A stretch of DNA of 64,000 bases from Sarcina sp034439435 (lineage in GTDB: Bacteria > Bacillota > Clostridia > Clostridiales > Clostridiaceae): assembly GCF_034439435.1 (NCBI RefSeq), contig NZ_JAPCKJ010000001.1:310001-374000 (forward strand), read 5' to 3'. Of the stretch, positions 36,014 to 44,714 are shown one piece after another (the stretch's first letter is position 1; each line of letters starts with the position of its first letter). Position numbers and translations under genes: made by a program. The notes below the pieces were generated by a model. It was not told the DNA's origin and did not search any database. It saw only the letters and a program-made list of their open reading frames with translations.

Positions 36014-36043
36014 AAAAGTTATAAATAAATATTTATAACTTTT
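36014..36043 (-). terminator. terminator of the CRP-family gene
   Basis: AAAAGTTATAAATA with its complement TATTTATAACTTTT, a 14-pair AT-rich stem starting 18 bases after the gene's stop. Confidence 0.65.
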
Positions 36044-36060
36044 AACCATATAGACCCTTC

Positions 36061-36753
36061 TTATAATAAAGATTTAAAATATGCTGCAATTCTATCTCTA
36101 TCAGGTACTATTATCTTTTTATTGTTTTTTATTATTAAATTCTCATCTTTTAAGGTTTTAATAGCTCTAGAAACACTTTCTCTTGGTGAACCAAACATAT
36201 CTGCTAAATATGTTATGCTTATATCTAAATCAATAAGTGTTCCTTCATCAACCTTTTTCCCATAATCTTTACTAAGCTTCCAAAGCTTTGCTGCTACTCT
36301 TTTTTCAAGCTTTATAGGAGTTACATTCTTCATTTGTCTATAGAGTCTTCTTATTTTTTTACTCATTTCATTTAAAACAATTTTTGTTAATTCAAAATCT
36401 TCACTCATTATTTTTAGCAACTTATTTTTTTCTATACTTAATATAATTGAATTTTCAAAGGCTTCTCCATTTATTGATGAAGATAGATTATCAACTATTA
36501 CTTCATTTAAGAAACTTTCTTCTCCAAGGATATATATTATTCTTTTTTGACCATACTCATTCATTTTATAAAGAGTAACTTTTCCCTTTAATACAATAAA
36601 AATATCTTGAACTTTATCCTTATCTCTAAAAATATGCTCTCCCTTTTTCTTTTTTAATACTTTCGAATTTTGAGCTATATATTTTAATGTATCATCATTA
36701 AGTCTCGAAAAAAAACTTATACTCTTTAACTCATCAATACTTATTAATTTCAT
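36061..36753 (-). CDS. CRP/FNR family transcriptional regulator, cysteine-free
   Basis: 230 residues. Cyclic-nucleotide-binding-like beta barrel (about 15-130; KKGEHIFRDKDKVQDIFIVLKGKVTLYK) and a C-terminal winged helix (about 150-225; LADMFGSPRESVSRAIKTL). There is no Cys anywhere, so it cannot hold an FNR iron-sulfur cluster. Its recognition helix has R-E-x-x-x-R in the positions of CRP Arg180, Glu181 and Arg185, which fits TGTGA half-sites. ATG after GTAGGAGAG. Placed between the FNT channel and asrABC, it likely regulates them. Its upstream region carries two spaced TTGTGTGAA/TTTTGTGAA half-site-like stretches (about 36772-36800, minus strand). Confidence 0.87.
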   Translation of the reverse strand: MKLISIDELKSISFFSRLNDDTLKYIAQNSKVLKKKKGEHIFRDKDKVQDIFIVLKGKVTLYKMNEYGQKRIIYILGEESFLNEVIVDNLSSSINGEAFENSIILSIEKNKLLKIMSEDFELTKIVLNEMSKKIRRLYRQMKNVTPIKLEKRVAAKLWKLSKDYGKKVDEGTLIDLDISITYLADMFGSPRESVSRAIKTLKDENLIIKNNKKIIVPDRDRIAAYFKSLL

Positions 36754-36901
36754 AATCTCTCCTACTTTAATTCACAAAATATTAGTATCTTCACACAATA
36801 TAATCTAATTTAACATAAAATCTCACGAAATAATAGAACTTAAATGATTATATTTTAAATATTTAGCCTTTAAAATATGAAAGATACCTATTTAATTGAG
36901 C

Positions 36902-37714
36902 TTAGTTCACAAAGATGTTCTTTTTCTTAATTGTTTTGTTATTAATTATTTTGTTTTTGTCAGATATATAATGATATGCCATAGCCAAAATAGTTCCACC
37001 TATTATATTACCTATTGTGACAAAAAATAAATTATATAAATAACCAGATATTGTTATGGTTGTTCCCTTTGTCAAAACAACCCCTATTGCTAGTAAACTC
37101 ATATTAGCAACACTATGTTCAAATCCAACTGTTACAAAGGCAAAAATGCATAAAAACATCATTATAAGCTTGCCAGTCTCTGTTTTTAACCTATAAGTAC
37201 ACCATACAGCTAAACATACTAACATATTACAAAGTATTCCCCTTATAATTAACTGTTCCACTGGCATACTTGTTTTAATTCCAGCTGTTTTAATTATAAA
37301 TTCGCTTACACTCCCAGTAGCTAAACCTGCTCCTGCGAACCCTAAGGCTGCCACTATTGATCCTAAGAAATTTCCTAAGTAAGCCATTCCCCATATTTTC
37401 CCGCATTCTTTAAAGCTTATTTTTTTATTTAGGATTCCTATGGTCATTATGAAATTATTTCCTGTAAAAAGCTCTGCTCCTGCAAAAACTACTAAACTTA
37501 AAGACACTCCAAAAGATGCACCCATTGCCATTTTTGTGCTTGGAGAATTCACACTATCTAATATCCCACCTATGGTAAATGCTAGCATTATACCAAAACC
37601 TACATAAAGTCCAGCCATCATAGCAGATACTAAATAACGTCCCTTACTATTATTTAGCAAATCTATTTTTCCCCTACCAGCATTATTAACTATACTTAAT
37701 TCCTCACTAAACAT
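36902..37714 (-). CDS. FNT family channel (formate/nitrite/hydrosulfide type)
   Basis: 270 residues, six membrane segments. FNT signatures: GLYVGFGIMLAFTIGG near the N-terminus, AELFTGNNFIMTIGIL, and GFEHSVANMS (the conserved N-x-x-S loop). Members carry formate, nitrite or hydrosulfide. The C. difficile hydrosulfide channel is an FNT linked to asrABC, and this gene lies upstream of a CRP-family gene and asrABC on the same strand, so sulfide release is the best guess. ATG follows GGGGAGG. Family sure, substrate inferred. Confidence 0.88.
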   Translation of the reverse strand: MFSEELSIVNNAGRGKIDLLNNSKGRYLVSAMMAGLYVGFGIMLAFTIGGILDSVNSPSTKMAMGASFGVSLSLVVFAGAELFTGNNFIMTIGILNKKISFKECGKIWGMAYLGNFLGSIVAALGFAGAGLATGSVSEFIIKTAGIKTSMPVEQLIIRGILCNMLVCLAVWCTYRLKTETGKLIMMFLCIFAFVTVGFEHSVANMSLLAIGVVLTKGTTITISGYLYNLFFVTIGNIIGGTILAMAYHYISDKNKIINNKTIKKKNIFVN

Positions 37715-37868
37715 GTTAAAGCCTCCCCACTAAAAAGTCTTTATTTAAAATTCTAAAATAAAATAATCTTAATAGCCATAATCAAAGTAATAAAATAACC
37801 ATTTTTTACTTTTTATCTATAATTAATTAATAATAAATCAATATTTATATTAATCTTATAAAAGAAAA

Positions 37869-37900
37869 AAAGACTTTACTAAATTAATAGTAAAGTCTTT
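37869..37900. terminator. terminator of the DUF2238-like gene
   Basis: AAAGACTTTACTA and TAGTAAAGTCTTT, a perfect 13-pair stem 4 bases after the stop, with T's on the minus-strand exit. Confidence 0.9.
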
Positions 37901-37903
37901 AAT

Positions 37904-38524
37904 TTATTTTCTTTTATTATTATTTCTCATAAAGTCAGTTAAATCTTGGAATAACTTATTAGGTTTACCCTTTAAAAATCTATTTAAAAATGGTGATAAA
38001 ACAATAGGGAATATACTTCCTGTTATTATATCTTTCATAGTATCAAACAAACTTATTTGAGCTGTTAATCCAAAAGTTTGATCTGTGAAGAACTCCCACA
38101 TTTCCCATACAGCTGTAGAAGCTATTCCAAATAAAAGAGCAAATACAACTATTACTAATGGGTTTACATTGTCTGTTTTATAGTTATTAAGGTATAAAAA
38201 TAACAAATATCCAAGTATAAATGTTAATATTCCAGATAATATATGTAAAAATGTATCCCAATGTGGTATAGCATAGAAGTTATTTACTTTAGCTAAAAAC
38301 ATTGAAATAAAGATAAATCCTACAATTATAAAATTTAAAAATGAAGATAATTTTATTTTAGCAATTTTACATATAGCTCTAGGTAAAGCTAAAGTAATAG
38401 CTGTTAAAACTGTTGAATATAATAAGATCATATCTTTATTTATTATTCCATATATTAAATATGCTACAAGTAAGATATAAAATATAATTTCAAAATAAAT
38501 ATCATAAGTCAATTTCTTTTTCAT
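37904..38524 (-). CDS. multi-pass membrane protein, DUF2238/YjdF-like
   Basis: 206 residues from the ATG at 38524, preceded by GAGGAGG; this overlaps the upstream GIY-YIG gene by 23 bases. About six membrane segments. HWDTFLHILSG, STAVWEMWEFFTD and LFDTMKDIITG carry conserved acidic and aromatic residues of the DUF2238 type. Function unknown; it sits behind a GIY-YIG gene with which it is probably co-translated. No signal for substrate. Confidence 0.65.
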   Translation of the reverse strand: MKKKLTYDIYFEIIFYILLVAYLIYGIINKDMILLYSTVLTAITLALPRAICKIAKIKLSSFLNFIIVGFIFISMFLAKVNNFYAIPHWDTFLHILSGILTFILGYLLFLYLNNYKTDNVNPLVIVVFALLFGIASTAVWEMWEFFTDQTFGLTAQISLFDTMKDIITGSIFPIVLSPFLNRFLKGKPNKLFQDLTDFMRNNNKRK

Positions 38525-38795
38525 AAGTATCCTCCTCAATATCCTTACTATTTATAAGATTCAATTTTTGTTTTTTTGTTAACCTCTTTATATAATACTC
38601 TCTACTTTGAGCCTCTCTTTTATCTTCAAAAACCTCAAAATACATAAGCTTCACAGGCCCTCTTCCTCTAGTATATTTTGCTCCACAACCATTATTATGT
38701 GCATTAATTCTTTTTTTTAGATTGTTAGTCCATCCTGTATATAAAGAATCATCTTTGCATTTTAATATATAAACATAATTCAAAGTAATCACCAC
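38502..38795 (-). CDS. GIY-YIG endonuclease-fold protein (YhbQ/YazA family)
   Basis: 97 residues or 94 if the TTG three codons in is the start; AGTGG lies upstream. YVYILKCKDDSLYTGWTNNLKKRINAHN is the GIY-YIG core (YVY...YTG, Arg in KKRINAH), followed by GRGPVKLMYFEVFEDKREAQSREYYIKRL with the family Glu. Small stand-alone members act as structure-specific nucleases in some species; the role here is unknown. Overlaps the following membrane-protein gene. Confidence 0.88.
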   Translation of the reverse strand: MVITLNYVYILKCKDDSLYTGWTNNLKKRINAHNNGCGAKYTRGRGPVKLMYFEVFEDKREAQSREYYIKRLTKKQKLNLINSKDIEEDTYEKEIDL

Positions 38796-39048
38796 TTTTT
38801 ATATTAAATCATACCTATGCTTTTATCAACTGAAAACATAACATTATTTAACAAAATTTTATTTTTATTTTTTATTGAGATATAATAGTACTATAAATAA
38901 TTTTATCTAAAATTTACTAAGTAATTTCTAATTTTTTCAATAATAATTAAAAAATTATTTAGAATCATATAAATAAGACTAGATTTTTAGAACTTAACAT
39001 TTTTTCTAATCTCTTAGTCTCAACTTATTATATAAAGGAGTTTTTTAA

Positions 39049-41109
39049 GTGAGAAAAGAATATGTGAACTACCCTTCAGACATCCCAGTAACAATATCTT
39101 ATGCAAACATAAAAAACTATCCCTTGCATTGGCATGATGCAATCGAAATACTGTATGTACTTAAAGGTAGTATCCAAGTAGATATAGATACTGACAGTTA
39201 TGAAATACTAGAAGATGAAATTGAAATAGTAAATACAGAACAAACTCACAGGATTTACTCTAATGAAGATAATAGAGTTTTAATATTTAAAATAGATCCT
39301 CACTTTTTTGAAAAATACTATAGTGATATAGAAAATATGTTCTTTTATACAAACACCTCTGATGAAGGTGCTCAAAGTGATGAATCCTATGATAAACTTA
39401 GAGTGTTTTTATCAATTATTTTATGTGAAGAAGCTCAAAAAGTAGATGATTATGATAAATATATCGAAAAGTCTTTAGTGGAACTTTTATTTCATCTTTT
39501 AAATAATTTTCATTATCTTTTATATGATAATGATGAAATACATGAAAATAACATGTTATTAGAAAGATATCATAGAATTTCTAAGTATATATACAATAAT
39601 TATAATAAAAATATAACTTTAAAAGACATTGCTAATACAGAATTTCTTAGTACCCATTATCTTTCCCATGAAATTAAATATGCAACTGGCTTGAGTTTTA
39701 CAGACTTATTAAATTTAACAAGAATTGAAGAATCAGTAAAACTTCTTTTAGATAGTGATAAATCACTTTCTGAAATCTCTTATGAAATAGGATTTTCACA
39801 CACTCGTTATTTTAATAAACATTTTAAAGCTTATTATAATTGTACCCCTTTACAATTTAGAAAAAAACATAAAATAAGTGAAGAGGAATATAATAAGCAA
39901 AAAGAAGTAACTTATTATCCTTTAGAAGAAAGTCTTGATGAACTTTCTTACTATTTAGATGATTATCCTAGATTCAACTATGAAGATAAAATTCATAAAC
40001 TTACTTTTAATATGAACACTGAAGGCACTGAATTTAATAAATACTTTAAGGAAGTTCTTAATGTTGGAGATGCCTTTGACTTACTTTTAGAAGATAACCA
40101 AGATATTGTTGAAGATCTGCAAGAACAAATCGGATACAACTATATAAGACTTCTTCATGTATTTTCATCAGATATGGGGATATTCCCTGGATCAAAATTT
40201 TTCAACTGGACTAGAACCTTCGATATTTTTGAGTATATATCTTCTTTAGATTTAATACCTTTGATTGTTTTAGATCATACTGGATATTCTAAAGAAAACT
40301 TCTTAGATATTATAAATTCATTCATAGACTTTTTCAGCGAGGTAGAAAGTTTTGAATTAACAGATTTAAAATTCCAATTAACCTCCACCTTTGATGAAGA
40401 ATTAAAGAAATCCTTAATAGAACTTTTTGATTCTAAAGATTTGACTTTAGTAGATACTTTATATACACCTAATAATAAAATAGATTTAATATATGATACA
40501 GCCTATATGCTTCCATTTATAATCCATAACACTGTTAATTCTGGAAGCAAATTAAACTTTATAAAGGCCTTTGATGCCTTGGATAGACAAATCGATATTA
40601 CAAATGAAGTTTTTTTCGGTTATCCAGCTATGGTTAATGATAAAGGAATAAAAAAGCCTGCTTATTATGCTTATTATTTCCTAAGTAAACTTGGAGATAC
40701 CCTTCTTTATAAAGGTGATGGCTATATACTAACTCAATCTGAAGATGAGTATCAACTTCTTATATACACATATAATGACGAAATTGATTCTCTAATAGAC
40801 TTTAAAGACTTTACAAAACTAAGAGGAGTTAAAGATTTAGTAGATAAGAAGATTTCTTTAAACTTACTTGATTTAGATAGTGATGTCAGAATAACCAAAT
40901 ACACAATAGGTGAAAATTTTGGTTCCTCTTTCAACTATTGGCTATCAATGGGAAAACCTAAAAGATTAAGAAAAGAAGAGAAGGACATATTATTTAAAGC
41001 TTCTTATCCTAAAATCGAATTTGAATATTCTAAAAAAAATACAATTTTAAATATTCAGACAACTCTTCAAGGATATTGTGCTGAATTATTTATACTAAAA
41101 AAAGTTTAA
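39049..41109 (+). CDS. AraC-family regulator with C-terminal GH39-like domain
   Basis: 686 residues from GTG, with AAAGGAG upstream. Residues ~1-105 are a cupin sensor (LHWHDAIEILYVLKGSIQVD). Residues ~180-275 are a double HTH of AraC type (NITLKDIANTEFLSTHYLSHEIKYATGL, EISYEIGFSHTRYFNKHFKAYYNCTPLQFRK). Residues ~315-686 look like a GH39 xylosidase TIM barrel (NVGDAFDLLLEDNQ, YNYIRLLHVFSSDMG, AYYAYYFLSKLGD). I see no Asn-Glu acid/base pair, so the barrel is probably a sugar sensor rather than an enzyme. No sugar genes adjoin it, so the target is unknown. Confidence 0.85.
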   Translation: MRKEYVNYPSDIPVTISYANIKNYPLHWHDAIEILYVLKGSIQVDIDTDSYEILEDEIEIVNTEQTHRIYSNEDNRVLIFKIDPHFFEKYYSDIENMFFYTNTSDEGAQSDESYDKLRVFLSIILCEEAQKVDDYDKYIEKSLVELLFHLLNNFHYLLYDNDEIHENNMLLERYHRISKYIYNNYNKNITLKDIANTEFLSTHYLSHEIKYATGLSFTDLLNLTRIEESVKLLLDSDKSLSEISYEIGFSHTRYFNKHFKAYYNCTPLQFRKKHKISEEEYNKQKEVTYYPLEESLDELSYYLDDYPRFNYEDKIHKLTFNMNTEGTEFNKYFKEVLNVGDAFDLLLEDNQDIVEDLQEQIGYNYIRLLHVFSSDMGIFPGSKFFNWTRTFDIFEYISSLDLIPLIVLDHTGYSKENFLDIINSFIDFFSEVESFELTDLKFQLTSTFDEELKKSLIELFDSKDLTLVDTLYTPNNKIDLIYDTAYMLPFIIHNTVNSGSKLNFIKAFDALDRQIDITNEVFFGYPAMVNDKGIKKPAYYAYYFLSKLGDTLLYKGDGYILTQSEDEYQLLIYTYNDEIDSLIDFKDFTKLRGVKDLVDKKISLNLLDLDSDVRITKYTIGENFGSSFNYWLSMGKPKRLRKEEKDILFKASYPKIEFEYSKKNTILNIQTTLQGYCAELFILKKV

Positions 41110-41282
41110 TTTTGTATAATAAACATGTAAAAAGAGTACTTTTTTGCCTTTTTCAAATATTTTCCTGAAAAACTTTCCTTACATTTGTACATCTTTTAAG
41201 ACATACATGCAAATTATTTTATTAAGGAATTAGGTATATAATATAACTATAGAAAAGAGAAGATATGAAAGAAGGTATTTTT

Positions 41283-41384
41283 ATGGCAAGGCTAAAAAAA
41301 TTTTTTAGACCTATTAATTTAAACTGTTTTAATTGCAAATTAAGTTTTTTACAACAAACAATGGACTTATTTTATAGAGGTTAA
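41283..41384 (+). CDS. unrecognised 33-residue ORF with a CxxC motif
   Basis: Read directly: a start Met, basic N-terminal part MARLKKFFRPINLN, then CFNC, then a hydrophobic/aromatic tail ending DLFYRG. The ATG follows GAAAGAAGG at good spacing, a TATAAT (41237-41242) lies 40 bases upstream, and a clean terminator follows 12 bases after the stop, so it looks like a real one-gene unit. No secretion signal is evident. It converges on two XRE-TPR regulator genes of a type that often sense peptides. Function unknown; it could also be a regulatory RNA. Confidence 0.5.
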   Translation: MARLKKFFRPINLNCFNCKLSFLQQTMDLFYRG

Positions 41385-41396
41385 ATATATATGAAA

Positions 41397-41427
41397 AAGA
41401 ATCTAGAATTTAAATTTCTAGGTTCTT
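41397..41427 (+). terminator. terminator of the 33-residue ORF
   Basis: AAGAATCTAGAA pairs with TTCTAGGTTCTT (12 pairs, one G-T), followed directly by TTTTTTGTT. Confidence 0.9.
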
Positions 41428-41450
41428 TTTTGTTATTCGAATAAAATTTT

Positions 41451-41545
41451 AGACTCTATTTTACGTAAATGTTGATTTTTAGATAGAACTGTAAGTTAAG
41501 TCTGAAGAGCTAGCTAAAAATCAACACTAGTTTAAAACAGCGCCT
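41451..41545. repeat. palindromic intergenic repeat, copy D
   Basis: About 95 bp. Left arm AGACTCTATTTTACG then AATGTTGATTTTTAGATA; right arm TAGCTAAAAATCAACACTAG then TTTAAAACAGCGCCT. Lies between two convergent terminators. Confidence 0.8.
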
Positions 41546-41551
41546 TTAAAT

Positions 41552-41590
41552 AAAATTAAGGAGAGAGCCATAAGCTCCCTCCTTAATTTT
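41552..41590 (-). terminator. terminator of the XRE-TPR pair
   Basis: AAAATTAAGGAG with CTCCTTAATTTT and an inner AGAGC/GCTC stem. It lies 4 bases after the stop of the second regulator gene. Confidence 0.88.
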
Positions 41591-41593
41591 ATA

Positions 41594-42859
41594 TTAATAT
41601 AATTTATCAACTTCTTTTATAGCAAAGCTTAAATATTTTAAAGCTTCATTGGTATCATCTAAGTAATGGTAAAGATCAGCCATTTCTAAATATCTCGCTC
41701 TCTTTTCTTCATATGTACCAAACTTAAGTAAAAGATCTGTTGCTAAATTCATATACATTTCCCATTGCATATCATTTTTCTCATTTCTACTTAATTGGGC
41801 TTTAAAATAATAACTTCTCTCTATAAAAAACATATTGTTCTTATTTATCGCTAACTCTAAGGATAATTCACAATATTCTTTTACACTTTCTATGCATCCA
41901 TTTACATTATAAACATTTATTATAAATAATAGAAGTTCTATATATCCTATTTTATCTTCTTTATCAACCTTATTTATAGACTCTTCAGTAAACTTTTGTG
42001 CTTCTTCATAATTACCATTCTTTAAGAAAGCATCTATAATAAGACTATTTATTCTTTTCCAATTATAAGCTTTACAATCAACCTTATTTTTATATTGATT
42101 ATAATTTTTTTCAAACTCATCAATATTTTCATTTAGTAAAGCTATAGTGGCTAAGACACCTTGCGCCTCACCTAAGTATTTATTATTTATATCAATACCT
42201 TCAATTGAGAAAATATCTCTCAATATTTCATTGCTTTTGTCTATCTGTCCTACTCTATAATTACATATAGCTAAAGCCGTAGCATTTTTTATATAAATTT
42301 CATCCTTCTTTTCTATTCCATCTTTTAATAAAAAATCTAAAAGCATATTATAATATGTTATTGCATCTGCAAAGTTTTTTCTCACAGTAAAATATAAAGC
42401 TAAATCTTCATAATATACTCTTTTATTACTTTTATTACTTTCATATATGCTTGAATATTCATTTAATAATTCTTTTGCTTTTCTGAAATCCCTAAGGTTT
42501 GTATAATTCATAAATAAAATATGCATAAGTTTTGCTGAGATTTCATCATATTCCTTGCTTAAAGAATACTCTAAATACTCCTTAATTTCATCTGATTCGT
42601 TCTCTGTTAAAATTTTCTTCCCAACATATTTTTCAATTGAGTTGTTTAATTGAGTTATATCATCACATAAAAGATATTCTAAATCTAAATTTAATCTTTT
42701 AGCAACTAGTTCTAAGACCCATCTATCTGCTTTTACTTTTCCATTTTCTATACAGCTCATTCTAGATATAGATATATCCTCTTCACAAAGTTGCTTTAAT
42801 GTTAACCCTTTATATATTCTAGCTCTTTTTATTTTCTCACCAGTAGATAAAAAATCCAT
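41594..42859 (-). CDS. XRE-family regulator with TPR-like repeats (second of pair)
   Basis: 421 residues from the ATG at 42859 with AGGTGAG upstream. HTH at about 3-60 (GEKIKRARIYKGLTLKQLCEEDISISRMSCIENGKVKADRW), then about 340 residues of helical tetratricopeptide-like repeats (e.g. AKELLNEYSSIYESN, YEEAQKFTEESINK, ALKYLSFAIKEVDK). This is the RRNPP/RstA-like layout of peptide-responsive regulators. Its gene starts 16 bases after the first regulator, from which it probably arose by duplication. Peptide sensing is inferred from layout only. Confidence 0.8.
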   Translation of the reverse strand: MDFLSTGEKIKRARIYKGLTLKQLCEEDISISRMSCIENGKVKADRWVLELVAKRLNLDLEYLLCDDITQLNNSIEKYVGKKILTENESDEIKEYLEYSLSKEYDEISAKLMHILFMNYTNLRDFRKAKELLNEYSSIYESNKSNKRVYYEDLALYFTVRKNFADAITYYNMLLDFLLKDGIEKKDEIYIKNATALAICNYRVGQIDKSNEILRDIFSIEGIDINNKYLGEAQGVLATIALLNENIDEFEKNYNQYKNKVDCKAYNWKRINSLIIDAFLKNGNYEEAQKFTEESINKVDKEDKIGYIELLLFIINVYNVNGCIESVKEYCELSLELAINKNNMFFIERSYYFKAQLSRNEKNDMQWEMYMNLATDLLLKFGTYEEKRARYLEMADLYHYLDDTNEALKYLSFAIKEVDKLY

Positions 42860-42875
42860 CACTCTCACCTATACC

Positions 42876-44177
42876 TTAACTTTTAATTACACCTAAATTT
42901 TTCAAGTTATTTATACCTTTATCTAAATACTTAGCTGCTTCATAATCTCTCTTAAGCTCTAGATAAAACTTACCTAATCTTATGGATATGTTAGCTTCTT
43001 TCTTTTTCATATCATTTCTTTTGGCAATTTCAAGTGTATCTAATAAAATATTTTCTGCCTCTTTTATATTGTTTTGTAAGACTTCTATTCTAAAAGTCAG
43101 AATCTTATATTCTATTAACCTATTAACATCACTTATATTTAACTTATTCTTTATTTCATTAAGAATCTCTATGCACTTAGTCATATTCTTTGTTTTAATA
43201 TGGTTTTCACATAAATTAAATAAAGTATCTAAAAGTTTAGAGTCAGTGTTTTCTTCTCTTATTTTCATTGCTCTATTATAATGTTCAAAAGATTCTTCTA
43301 TATTGTCAAACTCAAAGAATAGTTTTCCTAAAGAATCTTCTATAGAACTTATCTTATCTAATTGTTCTAATTCCTTATAAACGTTAAGACTTTGTTTTGA
43401 ATATGCTATAGCACTTTCTAAGTCTCCAACTTTAGCATGCTCTTCTGCTAATAACTCTAAGCTCTTAGCATAGGCCTTTTTATTGTAAACTTTTTCAAAT
43501 TCGCTTTTTGCTAGAAATGCAAAATTTATTGCCTTAGGTAAGTTCTCAATAAAGAAATAAGTTTTTGAAATTAAGTAATATATTTCACCTAAAAGCAAAT
43601 CTTCAGTTAATTTATTAGTTACATATATCTTTTCAGCCTCTCTTAAGTATGAATTAGCTGAATAGTATGCCTTTGAATGCAAGCTTATTTTTGCTATATT
43701 TAAATATGTCTTCACCATATCTATATTACTATTTATTTGTAAAAACAGCATATTTGCAGATAAAAAATACTGCTGTGCTAAAACGTATTCTTCGTTTTTT
43801 AAATACATCTCAGCCTTTAAGGCTAAGTTCTTTGCCTTTCTATATACTAAATCATATTTATCAGCATAATAGATTGCATATTCTATAAATTTCTCACCCT
43901 TTTTTATATCATCATTTAAAATAGCACCCTCTGCTATTTGTTCATAATATAAACATATTTTTTCTGCCTGTGTTTTTTCTGTTTCCATTAAATATTCAAC
44001 AGAAGTGTTTAGTGTAATTGCAATATACTCTAAAAGATCCATTGAAGGATTTGACCTTCCTGACTCTACCAAACTTATCTGTCCTGGTGTTATTCTTTCC
44101 CCTGCTAATTCCTTAAGAGTCATATTTAATTCTTTTCTTCTTCTTTTAATTTTTTCTCCCAATGATAATATTTCCAT
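42876..44177 (-). CDS. XRE-family regulator with TPR-like repeats (first of pair)
   Basis: 433 residues. HTH at about 4-65 (LGEKIKRRRKELNMTLKELAGERITPGQISLVESGRSNPSMDLLEYIA), then TPR-like repeats through ~430 (AQQYFLSANMLF, YSANSYLREAEKIY, SAIAYSKQSLNVYKEL, EAAKYLDKGINNL). Length and layout match RRNPP-type regulators such as RstA of C. difficile. ATG with AAGAGGATG upstream. First gene of a two-gene unit behind a strong promoter. Confidence 0.82.
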   Translation of the reverse strand: MEILSLGEKIKRRRKELNMTLKELAGERITPGQISLVESGRSNPSMDLLEYIAITLNTSVEYLMETEKTQAEKICLYYEQIAEGAILNDDIKKGEKFIEYAIYYADKYDLVYRKAKNLALKAEMYLKNEEYVLAQQYFLSANMLFLQINSNIDMVKTYLNIAKISLHSKAYYSANSYLREAEKIYVTNKLTEDLLLGEIYYLISKTYFFIENLPKAINFAFLAKSEFEKVYNKKAYAKSLELLAEEHAKVGDLESAIAYSKQSLNVYKELEQLDKISSIEDSLGKLFFEFDNIEESFEHYNRAMKIREENTDSKLLDTLFNLCENHIKTKNMTKCIEILNEIKNKLNISDVNRLIEYKILTFRIEVLQNNIKEAENILLDTLEIAKRNDMKKKEANISIRLGKFYLELKRDYEAAKYLDKGINNLKNLGVIKS

Positions 44178-44228
44178 AGCTTAAATCATCCTCTTACTGT
44201 TATTTTTTTAACATCCATAACTAATTAA

Positions 44229-44259
44229 ATTATAACACAAATTTAGGTTTTTATGTCAA
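44229..44259 (-). promoter_or_regulatory. promoter of the XRE-TPR pair
   Basis: On the minus strand TTGACA (44259-44254), 19-base spacer, TATAAT (44234-44229): both hexamers are consensus, with a slightly long spacer. It lies 52 bases upstream of the gene start. Confidence 0.6.
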
Positions 44260-44440
44260 TTATTCAGTATTTTTGTAAAAATCTATATACCTTTGTATAT
44301 TTTTTAACATTTTTAATAGCCTATTTAAATATTTACAATTTCTATTCCTAATTTCTAAATATATATACATATTCTTTAAAATTATTATATATTATAATTA
44401 AAAATTTCTCTACATAATAAAAAAATTTCTATAAATATAC

Positions 44441-44470
44441 AAAAAAAGCAGCTATTAAGCTGCTTTTTTT
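44441..44470 (-). terminator. terminator of the small membrane protein gene
   Basis: AAAAAAAGCAGCT and AGCTGCTTTTTTT around ATTA, a perfect 13-pair stem 3 bases after the stop. Confidence 0.93.
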
Positions 44471-44473
44471 GTA

Positions 44474-44635
44474 TTATTTCATCCATTCCATAGATTCTCC
44501 GGCTACATTCATCATTCTTCTTGAAGCTTTTTTAATAGCTCTTTGAGTTCTTCTGTCTAAGTTTGGAGTTACCATCATACCAACTGCTGCTCCAATAGCA
44601 CCTACGGCTAAAGTAGTCATCAATCTATTTGCCAT
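44474..44635 (-). CDS. small membrane-anchored protein, YtxH-like
   Basis: 53 residues, read directly. A single hydrophobic Gly/Ala-rich helix at about 5-23 (LMTTLAVGAIGAAVGMMV) is followed by a basic amphipathic tail (DRRTQRAIKKASRRMMNVAG), the pattern of short YtxH-type proteins. ATG at 44635 with AGAGGTGAT upstream and a strong terminator downstream. It lies 79 bases after rnhA. Function unknown. Confidence 0.8.
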   Translation of the reverse strand: MANRLMTTLAVGAIGAAVGMMVTPNLDRRTQRAIKKASRRMMNVAGESMEWMK

Positions 44636-44714
44636 AACAATCACCTCTTTATAATAATGACTTCATGTTTAGTTTGGCTAAATCAAAGTTTTTTATTAGA
44701 GGTAATTCATAGCA

